Notes under the pieces: generated by a model | What the model saw: only the letters and a program-made list of their open reading frames with translations | Databases searched by the model: none | What the model was told of the DNA's origin: nothing | Shown: positions 41,313 through 50,876 of the stretch, piece by piece | Position numbering within the stretch: the stretch's first letter is position 1 | Layout of the letters: each line of letters opens with the position of its first letter | Position numbers and translations under genes: made by a program | NCBI RefSeq assembly: GCF_014199205.1 | Contig: NZ_JACIJD010000005.1 | Coordinates: 1 to 64,000 of the forward strand | DNA length: 64,000 nt | Reading direction: 5' to 3' | From: Muricoccus pecuniae | GTDB lineage: Bacteria > Pseudomonadota > Alphaproteobacteria > Acetobacterales > Acetobacteraceae

Positions 41313-43961
41313 ATGACCAGCAGCAACGACGTCCGCGCCACCTTCCTGGACTACTTCGCCCGCAACGGACATTCCGTGGTGGAGAGCAGCCCGCTGGTGC
41401 CGCGCAACGACCCGACGCTGCTCTTCACCAATTCCGGCATGGTGCAGTTCAAGAACGTCTTCACCGGGGCGGAGAAGCGACCCTACAGCCGCGCCACCAC
41501 GGCCCAGAAATGCGTCCGCGCCGGCGGCAAGCACAACGACCTCGACAATGTCGGCTACACCGCGCGCCACCACACCTTCTTCGAGATGCTGGGGAATTTC
41601 TCCTTCGGCGACTACTTCAAGGAACAGGCGATCAGCCATGCCTGGACCCTGCTGACGAGGGATTTCGCGCTTCCCAAGGAGAAGCTGCTCGTCACCGTCT
41701 ATCACGAGGACGAGGACGCGGCGGCGCTGTGGAAGAAGATCGCGGGGCTGCCGGAGGAGAAGATCATCCGGATCGCCACCTCCGACAATTTCTGGCGCAT
41801 GGGCGACACCGGCCCCTGCGGCCCCTGCTCCGAGATCTTCTATGACCACGGCGACAAGATCCCCGGCGGCCCGCCCGGCTCCCCGGACGAGGACGGGGAC
41901 CGCTTCATCGAGATCTGGAACCTCGTCTTCATGCAGTACGAGGAGGGGCCGCCCGGCACGCGCCGCCCCCTCCCGCGCCCGTCCATCGACACGGGCATGG
42001 GCATGGAGCGCTTCACCGCGATCATGCAGGGCGTCCACGACAACTACGACACGGACACCTTCCGCGCGATCATCCTCGCCAGCGCCGAGGCGACGGGGCA
42101 GGAGCCCGACGGCCCGTTCAAGGCGAGCCACCGGGTGGTGGCGGACCATCTCCGCTCCGGCGCCTTCCTCATCGCCGAAGGCGTGCTGCCCTCCAATGAG
42201 GGGCGGGGCTACGTGCTGCGCCGCATCCTCCGCCGCGCGATGCGCCACGCGCACATGATAGGCGCGCGGGACCCGCTGCTGCCGCGCCTCGTTCCCGTGC
42301 TGATCCGCCAGATGGGCGCCGCCTATCCCGAGCTGGTGCGCGCCGAGGCGCTGATCACCGAGACGCTGCGGCTGGAGGAGACGCGCTTCCGCTCCCTGCT
42401 GGAGCGCGGCCTCGGCCTGCTGGCGGAGGAGACGGGCAAGCTCGGCGAGGGGCAGCCGCTGCCGGGCGATGTCGCCTTCCGCCTCTACGACACCTTCGGC
42501 TTCCCGCTGGACCTCACGCAGGACGCGCTGCGCGCCGAGGGCCGCCCCGTGGACACGGCGGGCTTCGAGAGCGCCATGGCCGAGCAGCGCCGCCGGGCGC
42601 GGGCCGCTTGGTCCGGCACGGGCGATGCCGCGACGGAGACGCTCTGGTTCGACCTGAAGGAGCGGCTGGGCACGGGCACCGAGTTCCAGGGCTACAACAC
42701 CGAGCGGGCCGAGGCCTCGATCCTCGCCATCGTCGCGAACGGCGCCGAGGTGGACAGCGCCCCCGAGGGGACGGAGGTGGCGGTGGTGCTGAACCAGACG
42801 CCCTTCTACGCCGAGAGCGGCGGGCAGGTCGGCGATGCCGGCCTCATCACCGGGGCCGACGGCCTGCAGATCGCGGTGCGGGACACGCAGAAGAAGCTCG
42901 GGCTGCACGTCCATCTCGGCATCGTCCAGCACGGCACGGCGGTTGTGGGCGCCTCGGTGCTGGCCGAGGTGGCGCATCACCGCCGCAGCGCGATCCGCGC
43001 CCATCACTCCGCGACGCACCTGCTGCACGAGGCCCTGCGCCGCCGGCTGGGCGATCATGTGGCGCAGAAGGGCAGCCTCAACGCCCCCGACCGCCTGCGC
43101 TTCGACGTCTCCCAGCCCACCCCCATGTCCCCCGAGGACCTGGCCTGGGTGGAGGGGGAGGTGAACGCCCGCATCCGCGAGAACGCCGAGGTGGTCACCC
43201 GGCTGATGACGCCGGAAGCGGCGGTCGAGGCCGGGGCCATGGCGCTGTTCGGCGAGAAGTACGGGGACGAGGTCCGCGTCGTCGGCATGGGCCACGACCT
43301 CGAGGCGGTCTCGCGCCACGGCGTCTATAGCCTGGAGCTCTGCGGCGGCACGCATGTCGGCCGCACCGGCGATATCGGGCTGTTCAAGATCGTGGGGGAG
43401 GGGGCCGTCTCCGCCGGCGTGCGCCGCGTGGAGGCCGTGACCGGCCCCGCCGCCCTCGCCGTGGTGGAGGAGGAGGAGCGCCTCCTGCGGGAGGCGGCCG
43501 CCGCGCTGAAGGTGCCCGCGCACGAGGTCCCCGCCCGCATCGCCGCCCTGGTGGAGGAGCGGCGCAAGCTGGAGCGGGAGGTGGCCGACCTCCGCCGCAA
43601 GCTCGCGACGGGCGGCGCGGCTTCCGAGGTGGAGGAGGTCTCCGGCCTTCGCGTCGCGCTGCGCGACCTCGGCGAGGTGCCCGCGCGCGACCTGAAGGGG
43701 CTGGCAGAGGCCATCCTGAAGGGCGGCACGGCGGATGTGGTCGCGCTCGTCTCCTCGGCCGAGGGCAAGGCGAGCATCGTGGTCGCGGTGGGCGAGGCGG
43801 CGAAGGGCAGGGCAGATGCCGTCGCCCTCGTGCGCGCCGCCTCCGCCGCGGTGGGCGGCAAGGGCGGCGGCGGGCGGCCCGACATGGCGCAGGCCGGCGG
43901 CCCCGAGGGCGGCAAGTCCGCCGAGGCGCTGGCGGCGATCCGGGAGGCGCTGGCGGCCTGA
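41313..43961 (+). CDS. alaS: Alanyl-tRNA synthetase
   Basis: An 882-residue AlaRS. The class II catalytic domain opens [32 protein letters not shown], with [33 protein letters not shown]. The editing domain carries the Zn motif [14 protein letters not shown] (HxxxH) and, later, the C and H of [10 protein letters not shown] coiled-coil region ([16 protein letters not shown]...) leads to the C-terminal C-Ala domain, which contains [16 protein letters not shown]. recA and alaS are adjacent in many alphaproteobacteria; here about 3.5 kb intervenes. Confidence 0.98.
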   Translation: MTSSNDVRATFLDYFARNGHSVVESSPLVPRNDPTLLFTNSGMVQFKNVFTGAEKRPYSRATTAQKCVRAGGKHNDLDNVGYTARHHTFFEMLGNFSFGDYFKEQAISHAWTLLTRDFALPKEKLLVTVYHEDEDAAALWKKIAGLPEEKIIRIATSDNFWRMGDTGPCGPCSEIFYDHGDKIPGGPPGSPDEDGDRFIEIWNLVFMQYEEGPPGTRRPLPRPSIDTGMGMERFTAIMQGVHDNYDTDTFRAIILASAEATGQEPDGPFKASHRVVADHLRSGAFLIAEGVLPSNEGRGYVLRRILRRAMRHAHMIGARDPLLPRLVPVLIRQMGAAYPELVRAEALITETLRLEETRFRSLLERGLGLLAEETGKLGEGQPLPGDVAFRLYDTFGFPLDLTQDALRAEGRPVDTAGFESAMAEQRRRARAAWSGTGDAATETLWFDLKERLGTGTEFQGYNTERAEASILAIVANGAEVDSAPEGTEVAVVLNQTPFYAESGGQVGDAGLITGADGLQIAVRDTQKKLGLHVHLGIVQHGTAVVGASVLAEVAHHRRSAIRAHHSATHLLHEALRRRLGDHVAQKGSLNAPDRLRFDVSQPTPMSPEDLAWVEGEVNARIRENAEVVTRLMTPEAAVEAGAMALFGEKYGDEVRVVGMGHDLEAVSRHGVYSLELCGGTHVGRTGDIGLFKIVGEGAVSAGVRRVEAVTGPAALAVVEEEERLLREAAAALKVPAHEVPARIAALVEERRKLEREVADLRRKLATGGAASEVEEVSGLRVALRDLGEVPARDLKGLAEAILKGGTADVVALVSSAEGKASIVVAVGEAAKGRADAVALVRAASAAVGGKGGGGRPDMAQAGGPEGGKSAEALAAIREALAA

Positions 43962-43968
43962 GGGCCGC

Positions 43969-44313
43969 TCAGCCCTCGCGGATGAGGCAGGAGCGTGTGT
44001 GGAAGCGCCGCTCCCGCCCGTTGTCGAGGGAGAACATCCCCCCGCGCCCGGGGACGACGTCGATGACCAGTTCGGTGTGCTGCCACGCCTCGAATTGGGC
44101 GGCGCCGATGTAGAAGGGCGCGCCGCCGATCTCTCCGAGCAGCACGTCGCGGTCGCCGAGGATGAAGTCCGACTGCGGGTAGCACATGGGGGAGGAGCCG
44201 TCGCAGCAGCCGCCGGACTGGTGGAAGAGCACGGGGCCGTGCTCCGCCTGGATCTCCGCGATCAGGGCGAGGGCCTCGGGTGTGGCGCTGACGCGGCTCG
44301 CTGCTTCCGCCAC
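43969..44313 (-). CDS. DUF779 family protein, aldehyde-dehydrogenase partner
   Basis: A 114-residue DUF779 protein. Conserved Cys/His residues suggest metal binding: FHQSGGCCDGSSPMCYP near residue 32 and the C-terminal HTRSCLI. DUF779 genes commonly follow acetaldehyde-type aldehyde dehydrogenases, as here (66-nt gap), but the biochemical role is unknown. The start is GTG with GAGGAG 8 nt upstream. Its stop nearly abuts the convergent alaS. Confidence 0.88.
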   Translation of the reverse strand: MAEAASRVSATPEALALIAEIQAEHGPVLFHQSGGCCDGSSPMCYPQSDFILGDRDVLLGEIGGAPFYIGAAQFEAWQHTELVIDVVPGRGGMFSLDNGRERRFHTRSCLIREG

Positions 44314-44379
44314 GACCGGATCTCCTCAGTGGTGGAGAGGCGGCGAGGGCGCCAATGGCCCGCGCCGCCCCGGGACGGA

Positions 44380-45897
44380 TCAGAAGAAGCCGAGCTTCTT
44401 CGGGCTGTAGCTGACGAGCATGTTCTTCGTCTGCTGGTAGTGGTCGAGCATCGCCCGGTGGTTCTCCCGCCCGATGCCGGACTGCTTGTAGCCGCCGAAG
44501 GCCGCGTGGGCGGGATAGGCGTGGTAGCAGTTCGTCCAGACGCGCCCGGCCTGGATGGCGCGGCCGAACCGGTAGGCGCGGTTCATGTCCCGCGTCCAGA
44601 CGCCGGCACCGAGGCCGTAGAGCGTGTCGTTGGCGATGGACAGCGCCTCCTCGTCGTCCTTGAAGGTGGTCACGGAGACGACGGGGCCGAAGATCTCCTC
44701 CTGGAAGATCCGCATGCGGTTGTTTCCGCGGAAGACGGTGGGCTGCATGTAGTAGCCGCCCGCCAGCTCGCCCGGCAGGAGCTTGCGCTCGCCGCCCGTC
44801 AGGATCTCGGCGCCCTCCTGCTTGCCGATGTCGATGTAGCTCAGGATCTTCTCCAACTGCTCGCTGGAGGCCTGGGCGCCGATCATCGTGGCGGGGTCGA
44901 GCGGGTCGCCCTGCACGATGGCCTCCACCCGCTTGATCGCGCGCTCCATGAAGCGGTCGTAGAGGCTCTCATGGATGAGGGCGCGGGAGGGGCAGGTGCA
45001 GACCTCGCCCTGGTTGAGGGCGAACATGACGAAGCCCTCGATCGCCTTGTCCAGGAAGTCGTCCTCCTCGGCGGCGACGTCCTTGAAAAAGATGTTCGGC
45101 GACTTGCCGCCGAGCTCCAGCGTCACGGGGATAAGGTTCTGGCTGGCATACTGCATGATCAGCCGGCCCGTCGTCGTCTCGCCGGTGAAGGCGATCTTGG
45201 CGATGCGCGGGCTGGTCGCCAGCGGCTTGCCCGCCTCCAGCCCGAAGCCGTTGACGATGTTGAGCACGCCCGGCGGCAGGATGTCGGCGATCAGCTCCGC
45301 CCAGACGAGGATGGAGGCCGGGGTCTGCTCGGCCGGCTTCAGCACAACGCAGTTGCCGGCGGCCAGGGCGGGGGCGAGCTTCCAGCAGGCCATCAGCAGC
45401 GGGAAGTTCCAGGGAATGATCTGGCCCACGACGCCCAGCGGCTCGTGGAAGTGGTAGGCGATGGTGTCGTGGTCGATCTCGCTGAGCGTGCCCTCCTGCG
45501 CGCGGATGCAGCCGGCGAAGTAGCGGAAATGATCGATGGCGAGCGGGAGGTCGGCGGCCGTCGTCTCGCGGATAGGCTTGCCGTTGTCGAGCGTCTCGGC
45601 CCGGGCGAGGAGGTCCAGGTTGTCCTCCATCCGCTGGGCGATGGCATTCAGCATCCGGGCGCGCTCGGCGGCGCTGGTGCGGCCCCAGGCCTCGCGGGCG
45701 GCGTGCGCGGCGTCCAGCGCGCGGTCGATGTCGGTGGCGTCGGAGCGCGCGACCTCGCAGAGGACGCGGCCGTTGACGGGGGAGGTGTTGGCGAAGCTCT
45801 GCCCGCTCGCCGCCTCCACCCATTGCCCGCCGATGAAGTTGCCGTAGCGCCGCTTGAACGGCGAATCCGCCACCTGGAGCCCGTCGATCTTGGTCAT
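44380..45897 (-). CDS. NAD(P)-dependent aldehyde dehydrogenase (acetaldehyde/AldB type)
   Basis: A 505-residue ALDH oxidising aldehydes to acids, probably acetaldehyde or other short-chain substrates. Motifs: substrate loop [32 protein letters not shown], cofactor motif [11 protein letters not shown], general base in [10 protein letters not shown], and nucleophile in [14 protein letters not shown], where the usual GQxC is GEVCTCPSR as in the AldB/ExaC subgroup. It ends with [43 protein letters not shown] lies 5 nt before the ATG. It is transcribed with DUF779 and preceded by the AcoR-like regulator gene on the same strand. Confidence 0.95.
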   Translation of the reverse strand: MTKIDGLQVADSPFKRRYGNFIGGQWVEAASGQSFANTSPVNGRVLCEVARSDATDIDRALDAAHAAREAWGRTSAAERARMLNAIAQRMEDNLDLLARAETLDNGKPIRETTAADLPLAIDHFRYFAGCIRAQEGTLSEIDHDTIAYHFHEPLGVVGQIIPWNFPLLMACWKLAPALAAGNCVVLKPAEQTPASILVWAELIADILPPGVLNIVNGFGLEAGKPLATSPRIAKIAFTGETTTGRLIMQYASQNLIPVTLELGGKSPNIFFKDVAAEEDDFLDKAIEGFVMFALNQGEVCTCPSRALIHESLYDRFMERAIKRVEAIVQGDPLDPATMIGAQASSEQLEKILSYIDIGKQEGAEILTGGERKLLPGELAGGYYMQPTVFRGNNRMRIFQEEIFGPVVSVTTFKDDEEALSIANDTLYGLGAGVWTRDMNRAYRFGRAIQAGRVWTNCYHAYPAHAAFGGYKQSGIGRENHRAMLDHYQQTKNMLVSYSPKKLGFF

Positions 45898-45984
45898 GCT
45901 TTCCTCCGTGCGTGCTTGATGCCTCGCATCCCGGTCAGGCTGGGGCAGGAGCCCCCGCCCTGTCATCCCGCTATCGGACCGACT

Positions 45985-46002
45985 TGTCGCAGATCTGCGA
46001 CA
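45985..46002. promoter_or_regulatory. Perfect 18-bp palindrome between regulator gene and aldehyde dehydrogenase
   Basis: TGTCGCAGATCTGCGACA is fully self-complementary and lies 88 nt upstream of the aldehyde dehydrogenase ATG and 10 nt past the regulator stop. The TGTCGC...GCGACA dyad suits the Fis-type HTH of AcoR-like regulators, so it is the likely operator or activating site. No convincing -24/-12 sigma54 promoter was found between it and the gene. Confidence 0.7.
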
Positions 46003-46011
46003 GGGAAGGCG

Positions 46012-46974
46012 TCAGTGCGCGCCGCGCAGGCCGAGGCGGCGGAGCTTGCGGTGCAGCGTGGCCCGGCTGATTCCCAGCGCTCCGGCCGCGGCGGAGACAT
46101 TGCCGCCCGCCCGGGCGAGGGCCCTTTGCAGGGCGCTGCGCTCGGCTTGCAGGAGGTCCGTTGCGGCGGGCGCGCCGGCGCTGAGAAGGTCGGCCGCCGG
46201 CAAGGGCCGGCGCAGCGCCTCGGCCGTGATGCCGAGCGCCTGCCGCGCCGCGCGCGTGGCCCCGACAACGAGGTCGTCCGCATCGATCGCGAGAAGGGCG
46301 GCGCCGGCGCGGTCCTCGACCAGCACGATGCGGGCGTGGGGGAAGGCCTGGCGGAATCCCCGCTCCTCGATCCGGCGCGCGGCATCGGCGGCGGCGGCGG
46401 CGATCAGCCCCGTCACCGCCTCGGTCGTGTCGGCCCGGCAGGAGGAGACGTCGAGCGCGCCCGCGATCGCGCCCTCATGGTCGAAGATCGGCACGGTCGT
46501 GCAGCTGAGCGCGGCGTTGCGGGAGTGGAAGTGCTGGTCCCGGTGGATCGTCAGCGCCCGGCCCTCAGCGAGGCAGGTGCCGATGCCGTTGGTGCCCTCG
46601 CTCTCCTCGCTCCAGACCGTGCCGGTCCAGAGGCCCCATTTGCGGAACTGGGCGTCGTCCCCGCCATGGCCGCGGCGCTCCACGGGGATGCTGCTGCGAT
46701 CGGTGAGCAGGACGCAGCAGCCGATGCCGCCGACGGCCTGGAAGAGCCGGTCCATGCTCGGCTGGGCCAGGCGAATGAGCGGCTCCATCCGCTCGCGGGC
46801 CAGGCGCAGCTCCGGCTCGGTCAGGTTCCTCGGCGGGCGATGGTTCTCGGGGTCCAGCCCGTAGAGGGCGATGGACCGCCGCCAGGAGGCCGCGATGGCG
46901 GAACGGGCCGCGGCGCCGTCCTGCAAGGCCGCGTGGACCCGTTCGGCATGGGGCCGCTCCGCTGTCCCGTGCAT
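46012..46974 (-). CDS. AcoR-like transcriptional regulator (GAF + Fis-type HTH) lacking the AAA+ domain
   Basis: A 320-residue regulator. Its N-terminal part (SWRRSIALYGLDPENHRPP, then a GAF region with VLLTDRSSIPVERRG and EESEGTNGIGTCLAEGRALTIHRDQHFHSRNAALSCT) matches the sensor half of AcoR/aldehyde-responsive sigma54 activators. The C-terminal HTH_8 is complete (RALARAGGNVSAAAGALGISRATLHRKLRRLGL). The central sigma54-activating AAA+ ATPase (GESGTGKE, GAFTGA) is absent; about 90 unrelated residues join the halves. It should bind DNA but cannot drive open-complex formation by sigma54. It lies upstream of the aldehyde dehydrogenase, its probable target. Confidence 0.85.
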   Translation of the reverse strand: MHGTAERPHAERVHAALQDGAAARSAIAASWRRSIALYGLDPENHRPPRNLTEPELRLARERMEPLIRLAQPSMDRLFQAVGGIGCCVLLTDRSSIPVERRGHGGDDAQFRKWGLWTGTVWSEESEGTNGIGTCLAEGRALTIHRDQHFHSRNAALSCTTVPIFDHEGAIAGALDVSSCRADTTEAVTGLIAAAAADAARRIEERGFRQAFPHARIVLVEDRAGAALLAIDADDLVVGATRAARQALGITAEALRRPLPAADLLSAGAPAATDLLQAERSALQRALARAGGNVSAAAGALGISRATLHRKLRRLGLRGAH

Positions 46975-47091
46975 GTCTCCTCCGTCGGCGGGTGTTGACC
47001 CTGCCTGAGCGGTCGGGAGGCTAGCATGAGGCCTCGGGAGGGGAGGAAGCGGTTTCCGCCCCTCTCCCGCAGCGGGACTGGCCCGGCTGTC

Positions 47092-47289
47092 TCAGCCCAC
47101 CGCTTCGGGGCGAAGCGGCTGCGAGGCGCGCTCCGCCAGGCCGCGCACGACCTGGGCGAGGGCGTTCTCGAGCTGCCGCAGCAGCGTCGAGGCCTCGACG
47201 GCGTCGAATTCGGAGACGACGACCTGGTCCGGCATGTCATGGACCAGAACGACACGGCCAGCGATGGCCTGGGCTCGGAATGTGCTCAT
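47092..47289 (-). CDS. Small hypothetical protein
   Basis: A 65-residue predicted protein with an N-terminal beta-like segment (FRAQAIAGRVVLVHDMPDQVVVSEFDAVEA) and a helix (ASTLLRQLENALAQVVRGLAERAS). No family recognised. No clear Shine-Dalgarno precedes the ATG. It lies between the AcoR-like gene and the divergent catalase-like gene. Codon third positions are GC-rich on this strand, which favours coding. Confidence 0.45.
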   Translation of the reverse strand: MSTFRAQAIAGRVVLVHDMPDQVVVSEFDAVEASTLLRQLENALAQVVRGLAERASQPLRPEAVG

Positions 47290-47435
47290 GGGGGAAGCCT
47301 AGCGAATCCCCGGCGCGTTTTCACATATCCGTGATGTTACACATTTCACCTGTTGCAATGACGACACACGGGGGGAGGCCGGCGGGGAAACATGCCCCTG
47401 CACACGGCGTTGAAGGCCTTAACAAAGGAGACCTC

Positions 47436-48530
47436 ATGCCGACCGACCCCCTCCGATACGAGCCCGGCCTGGAACACCCGGAGCCTGCCGAGGGGGAGAC
47501 CACGCGGGAGCTGGTCGAGACCATGAGGGGCATCGTCGAGACCACCTTCAAGGATTACGGCTACCCCGTCCGCAGCGTGCACGCGAAGAGCCACGGCTTC
47601 CTGCGCGGCGAGATCGAGGTGCTCGGCGGCCTGCCGCCTGCCCTTGCGCAGGGGCTGTTCGCCAGGCCCGGGCGCTTCCCCGTGGTGATGCGCTTCTCCA
47701 CCAACCCCGGCGACCTGCTGGACGACAGCGTCTCCGTCCCCCGCGGCCTCGCCCTGAAGGTGGTGGGGGTGGAGGGCGAGCGGCTTCCCGGCGCGGAGGG
47801 ACAGGCGACGCAGGATTTCGTCATGGCCAATGCCCCCGCCTTCGCGGCGGCGACGGCCAAGGCCTTCCTCGGCAGTGCGAAGATGCTGGCGAAGACGACC
47901 GACATGCCGCAGGGCTTCAAGAAGGCAGTCTCGGCGGTGCTGCGCGGCACGGAGGCGGCGATCGAGGCGGTGGGCGGCAAGAGCGCGACGGTCACGCAGC
48001 TCGGCGGCCACCCTAACACGCATATCCTCGGCGAGACCTTCTACAGCCAGACGCCCTATCGCCACGGCGACTTCATCGCGAAGTACAGCATCGCCCCCGT
48101 CTCGCCCGAGTTGCGCGCGCTGACCGGGCGGAAGGTGGAGGTGTCCGGCCGTCCCGAGGCGCTGCGCGAGGAGGTGACGGACTTCTTCGCCGCCCATGGA
48201 GGCGAGTGGGAACTCCGGGCGCAGCTCCTCACCGATCCCGAGGCGATGCCGGTCGAGGACGCTTCCGTGCCCTGGCCGGAGGAGGCGAGCCCCTACCTGG
48301 CCCTCGCACGCATCACCGTCCGCCGGCAGCCGGCCTGGAACGAGGAGCGGTCGCGGGCAGTCGATCTCGGCATGTCCTTCAGCCCCTGGCACGGCCTGGC
48401 CGCGCACCGTCCGCTGGGCTCCATCAACCGCGCCCGCAAACCCGCCTACGAGATGTCCTCCGGCTTCCGCGCGAGCCACAGTGGCTGCCCCATGCACGAG
48501 CCGCGCGTGGCGGATGACATCCCGATCTAG
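47436..48530 (+). CDS. Catalase-fold haem protein (SrpA-like)
   Basis: A 364-residue small catalase-family protein. The core has SVHAKSHGFLRGEIEVLGGLP (distal His region), FPVVMRFSTNPGDLLDDSVSVPRGLALKVVG (catalase Arg-Phe-Ser motif) and LGSINRARKPAYEMSS near the C-terminus. It lacks the long N- and C-terminal arms of classical catalases; such proteins act as haem peroxidases/catalases or lipid-hydroperoxide enzymes. AAAGGAG lies 5 nt before the ATG. It leads the YdeP-type oxidoreductase gene by 12 nt, so the two form an operon. Confidence 0.85.
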   Translation: MPTDPLRYEPGLEHPEPAEGETTRELVETMRGIVETTFKDYGYPVRSVHAKSHGFLRGEIEVLGGLPPALAQGLFARPGRFPVVMRFSTNPGDLLDDSVSVPRGLALKVVGVEGERLPGAEGQATQDFVMANAPAFAAATAKAFLGSAKMLAKTTDMPQGFKKAVSAVLRGTEAAIEAVGGKSATVTQLGGHPNTHILGETFYSQTPYRHGDFIAKYSIAPVSPELRALTGRKVEVSGRPEALREEVTDFFAAHGGEWELRAQLLTDPEAMPVEDASVPWPEEASPYLALARITVRRQPAWNEERSRAVDLGMSFSPWHGLAAHRPLGSINRARKPAYEMSSGFRASHSGCPMHEPRVADDIPI

Positions 48531-48542
48531 AGGAGCCGCCCC

Positions 48543-50852
48543 ATGGCCAAGCGTCCCGTGAGCACGAAGCCCTATTCCGGGCCCGCCGGCGGCTGGGGCT
48601 CGTTCCGCTCCGTCGAGAGCATCCTCCTGCAGGAGGAGCGCATCGCGACGGGCAATGCGGTGCTGCTGAAGCAGAACAAGCCCGGCGGCTATTCCTGCGT
48701 CTCCTGCTCCTGGGCGAAGCCGCGCGAGCCGCTGCCCTTCGAGTACTGCGAGAACGGCGCCAAGGCGACGGCCTGGGAGATCACGCGCAAGCGCTTGCCG
48801 GACGACTTCTTCGAGACGCACACGCTCACCGAGCTTCTCTCCTGGTCCGACCACGACCTCGAGGCGATCGGGCGGCTGACGCGTCCCATGCGCCTCGACC
48901 GCGCGCGGGACCGCTGGGTTCCCGTCGCCTGGGAGGACGCCTTCCGCGAGATCGGGGCGGAACTGCGCGGCATGGATCCCCGGCGCACGATCTTCTACGC
49001 CTCCGGCCGCGCCTCGCTCGAGACCTCCTACATCTACGGCCTCTTCGCGCGGCTCTACGGGCACAACAACCTGCCGGACAGCTCGAATATGTGCCACGAG
49101 AGCACGTCCGTCGCGCTGCCCCAGGCCATCGGGGCGCCAGTCGGGACGGTGCAGCTCGAGGATTTCCGGGATACCGCCTGCATCCTCTCCTTCGGGCAGA
49201 ATGTCGGCTCCAACTCGCCGCGCATGCTGCACCCCCTGCAGGAGGCGGCGAAGCGCGACGTGCCGATCATCACCTTCAACCCGCTGAAGGAGCGCGGCTG
49301 GGAGCGCTTCACCAACCCGCAATCGCCGCAGGAGATGCTGACGCTGAAGGAGACGCGCATCTCCTCCCAGTACCACCAGCTCCGCGCGGGCGGGGACATC
49401 GCGGCCATCACCGGCATGTGCAAGGCGCTGGTCGAGGCCGACGACAAGGCGATGGCGGCGGGCCGCGCCCCGATCCTCGACCACGCCTTTATCCAGCAGC
49501 ACACCCACGGCTTCGATTCCTTCGCCGCCTGGTGCCGCGCCCAGGACTGGGCGGAGCTGGAGCGCTGGTCCGGCCTGGCGCGGCAGGCGATGATGGATGC
49601 GGCGAGCGTCTACGGCGCGGCGCGCTCGGCCATCGGCATCTACGGGATGGGGCTGACGCAGCACAAGAAGGGCGTCGAGAACGTCCGCATGCTGGTCAAC
49701 CTGCTCCTGCTGCGCGGCAATATCGGCAAGCCCGGCGCGGGCATCCTTCCCGTGCGCGGCCATTCCAACGTGCAGGGCCAGCGCACCGTCGGCATCACGG
49801 AGAAGCCCGAGCTGGTGCCGATGGACGGGCTGGCCGAACAGTACGGCTTCGAGCCGCCGCGCGACACCGGCATGAACACGGTGGAGGCCTGCGAGGCGAT
49901 CCTGGAGGGGCGCGTCCAGGCCTTCCTCGGCCTCGGCGGGAACTTCCTCCGCGCCGTGCCGGAGACGCAGCGCATGGAGGCGGCCTGGCCCGGCATCCGG
50001 CTGACGGTGCAGGTGGCGACGAAGCTGAACCGCAACCACCTCATCAACGGGGAGGTCGCCTATCTCCTGCCCTGCCTCGGCCGGCTGGAGGTGGATGCGC
50101 AGGCGGGCGGCGAGCAGGCCGTGACCTGCGAGGACACGATGACGCATATCCACGCCTCGCGCGGGACCGTGGCCCCGGCCTCGCCGCACCTGCTCTCGGA
50201 GCCGGCCATCGTCGCGGGCATCGCCAAGGCCACGCTGCCGCCCAACCCGCGCGTGACCTGGGACGAGTGGATGGGTGATTACGGCCGCATTCGCGACGCG
50301 ATCGAGGCGAGCTATCCCGAGATCTTCAAGGACTTCAACCGGCGCATGGACGAGCCAGGCGGCTTCGCCCGGCCGCTCGCCGCGCGGCAGCGGGAGTGGC
50401 AGACCGAGACGGGGAAGGCGAACTTCCTCGTGCCCGCCGGGTTCCGCACCGACCTCGGCACGGATCTCGACGATCCCGAGATCCTTCAGCTCATCACGCT
50501 CCGCTCGAACGACCAGTTCAACACGACGATCTACGGCTATGACGACCGCTTCCGCGGGATCAGCGGCACGCGGGAGGTGCTGCTGATGAACCGCGCCGAC
50601 GCATCCCGCCTCGGCCTGAAGGAGGGCGACACCGTCTCGCTCACGACCGCGGTTGACGACAACGTGCTGCGCCAGGTCCACGGCTTGCGGGTGGTGCCCT
50701 ACGACATCCCGCAGGGCGCAGTCGGTGGCTACTACCCCGAGTGCAACCCGCTCATCCCGCTCTGGCACTATGCCGAGGGGAGCAAGGTGCCGGCGGCGAA
50801 GTCCGTGCCGGTGCGCATCCGCCGGCAGGAAGCGCGGATGGCGGCCGAGTAG
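48543..50852 (+). CDS. FdhF/YdeP-family molybdopterin oxidoreductase
   Basis: A 769-residue Mo-bisMGD protein of the YdeP type. An N-terminal Cys set (GGYSCVSCSWAKP and FEYCENG) suggests an Fe-S site. Cofactor-binding regions include FYASGRASLETSYIYGLFARLYGHNNLPDSSNMCHESTSVAL and GQNVGSNSPRMLHPLQEAAKR; RSNDQFNTTIYGYDDRFRGISGTREVLLMNRADASRLGLKEGD is the C-terminal MopB domain. No signal peptide, so it is cytoplasmic. Family members are linked to acid or oxidative stress survival; the substrate is unknown. Cotranscription with a catalase-like protein fits a stress role. Confidence 0.9.
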   Translation: MAKRPVSTKPYSGPAGGWGSFRSVESILLQEERIATGNAVLLKQNKPGGYSCVSCSWAKPREPLPFEYCENGAKATAWEITRKRLPDDFFETHTLTELLSWSDHDLEAIGRLTRPMRLDRARDRWVPVAWEDAFREIGAELRGMDPRRTIFYASGRASLETSYIYGLFARLYGHNNLPDSSNMCHESTSVALPQAIGAPVGTVQLEDFRDTACILSFGQNVGSNSPRMLHPLQEAAKRDVPIITFNPLKERGWERFTNPQSPQEMLTLKETRISSQYHQLRAGGDIAAITGMCKALVEADDKAMAAGRAPILDHAFIQQHTHGFDSFAAWCRAQDWAELERWSGLARQAMMDAASVYGAARSAIGIYGMGLTQHKKGVENVRMLVNLLLLRGNIGKPGAGILPVRGHSNVQGQRTVGITEKPELVPMDGLAEQYGFEPPRDTGMNTVEACEAILEGRVQAFLGLGGNFLRAVPETQRMEAAWPGIRLTVQVATKLNRNHLINGEVAYLLPCLGRLEVDAQAGGEQAVTCEDTMTHIHASRGTVAPASPHLLSEPAIVAGIAKATLPPNPRVTWDEWMGDYGRIRDAIEASYPEIFKDFNRRMDEPGGFARPLAARQREWQTETGKANFLVPAGFRTDLGTDLDDPEILQLITLRSNDQFNTTIYGYDDRFRGISGTREVLLMNRADASRLGLKEGDTVSLTTAVDDNVLRQVHGLRVVPYDIPQGAVGGYYPECNPLIPLWHYAEGSKVPAAKSVPVRIRRQEARMAAE

Positions 50853-50876
50853 GCCGCCGGCAGGGGAGGGCGGTGC

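Noticed and set aside
45898-45984. Search for a sigma54 -24/-12 promoter before the aldehyde dehydrogenase
   Set aside because: No GG-N10-GC pair in a suitable context was found on the - strand, in keeping with the regulator lacking its AAA+ domain.
43735-46998. A very long + strand open frame (over 1000 codons)
   Set aside because: It is antisense to DUF779, the aldehyde dehydrogenase and the AcoR-like gene, all of which have clear motifs. The encoded sequence is His/Gly/Arg/Val-rich low complexity, typical of GC-rich antisense frames.
47321-47341. TCAC-N6-GTGA next to TGTTACA before the catalase-like gene
   Set aside because: Half-sites are in the reverse orientation to CRP/FNR dyads and too short to call a binding site.
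47346-50768. A - strand open frame of about 1140 codons
   Set aside because: Exactly antisense to the catalase-like and YdeP-type genes. No signal, domain or ribosome site; composition is the usual antisense artefact.
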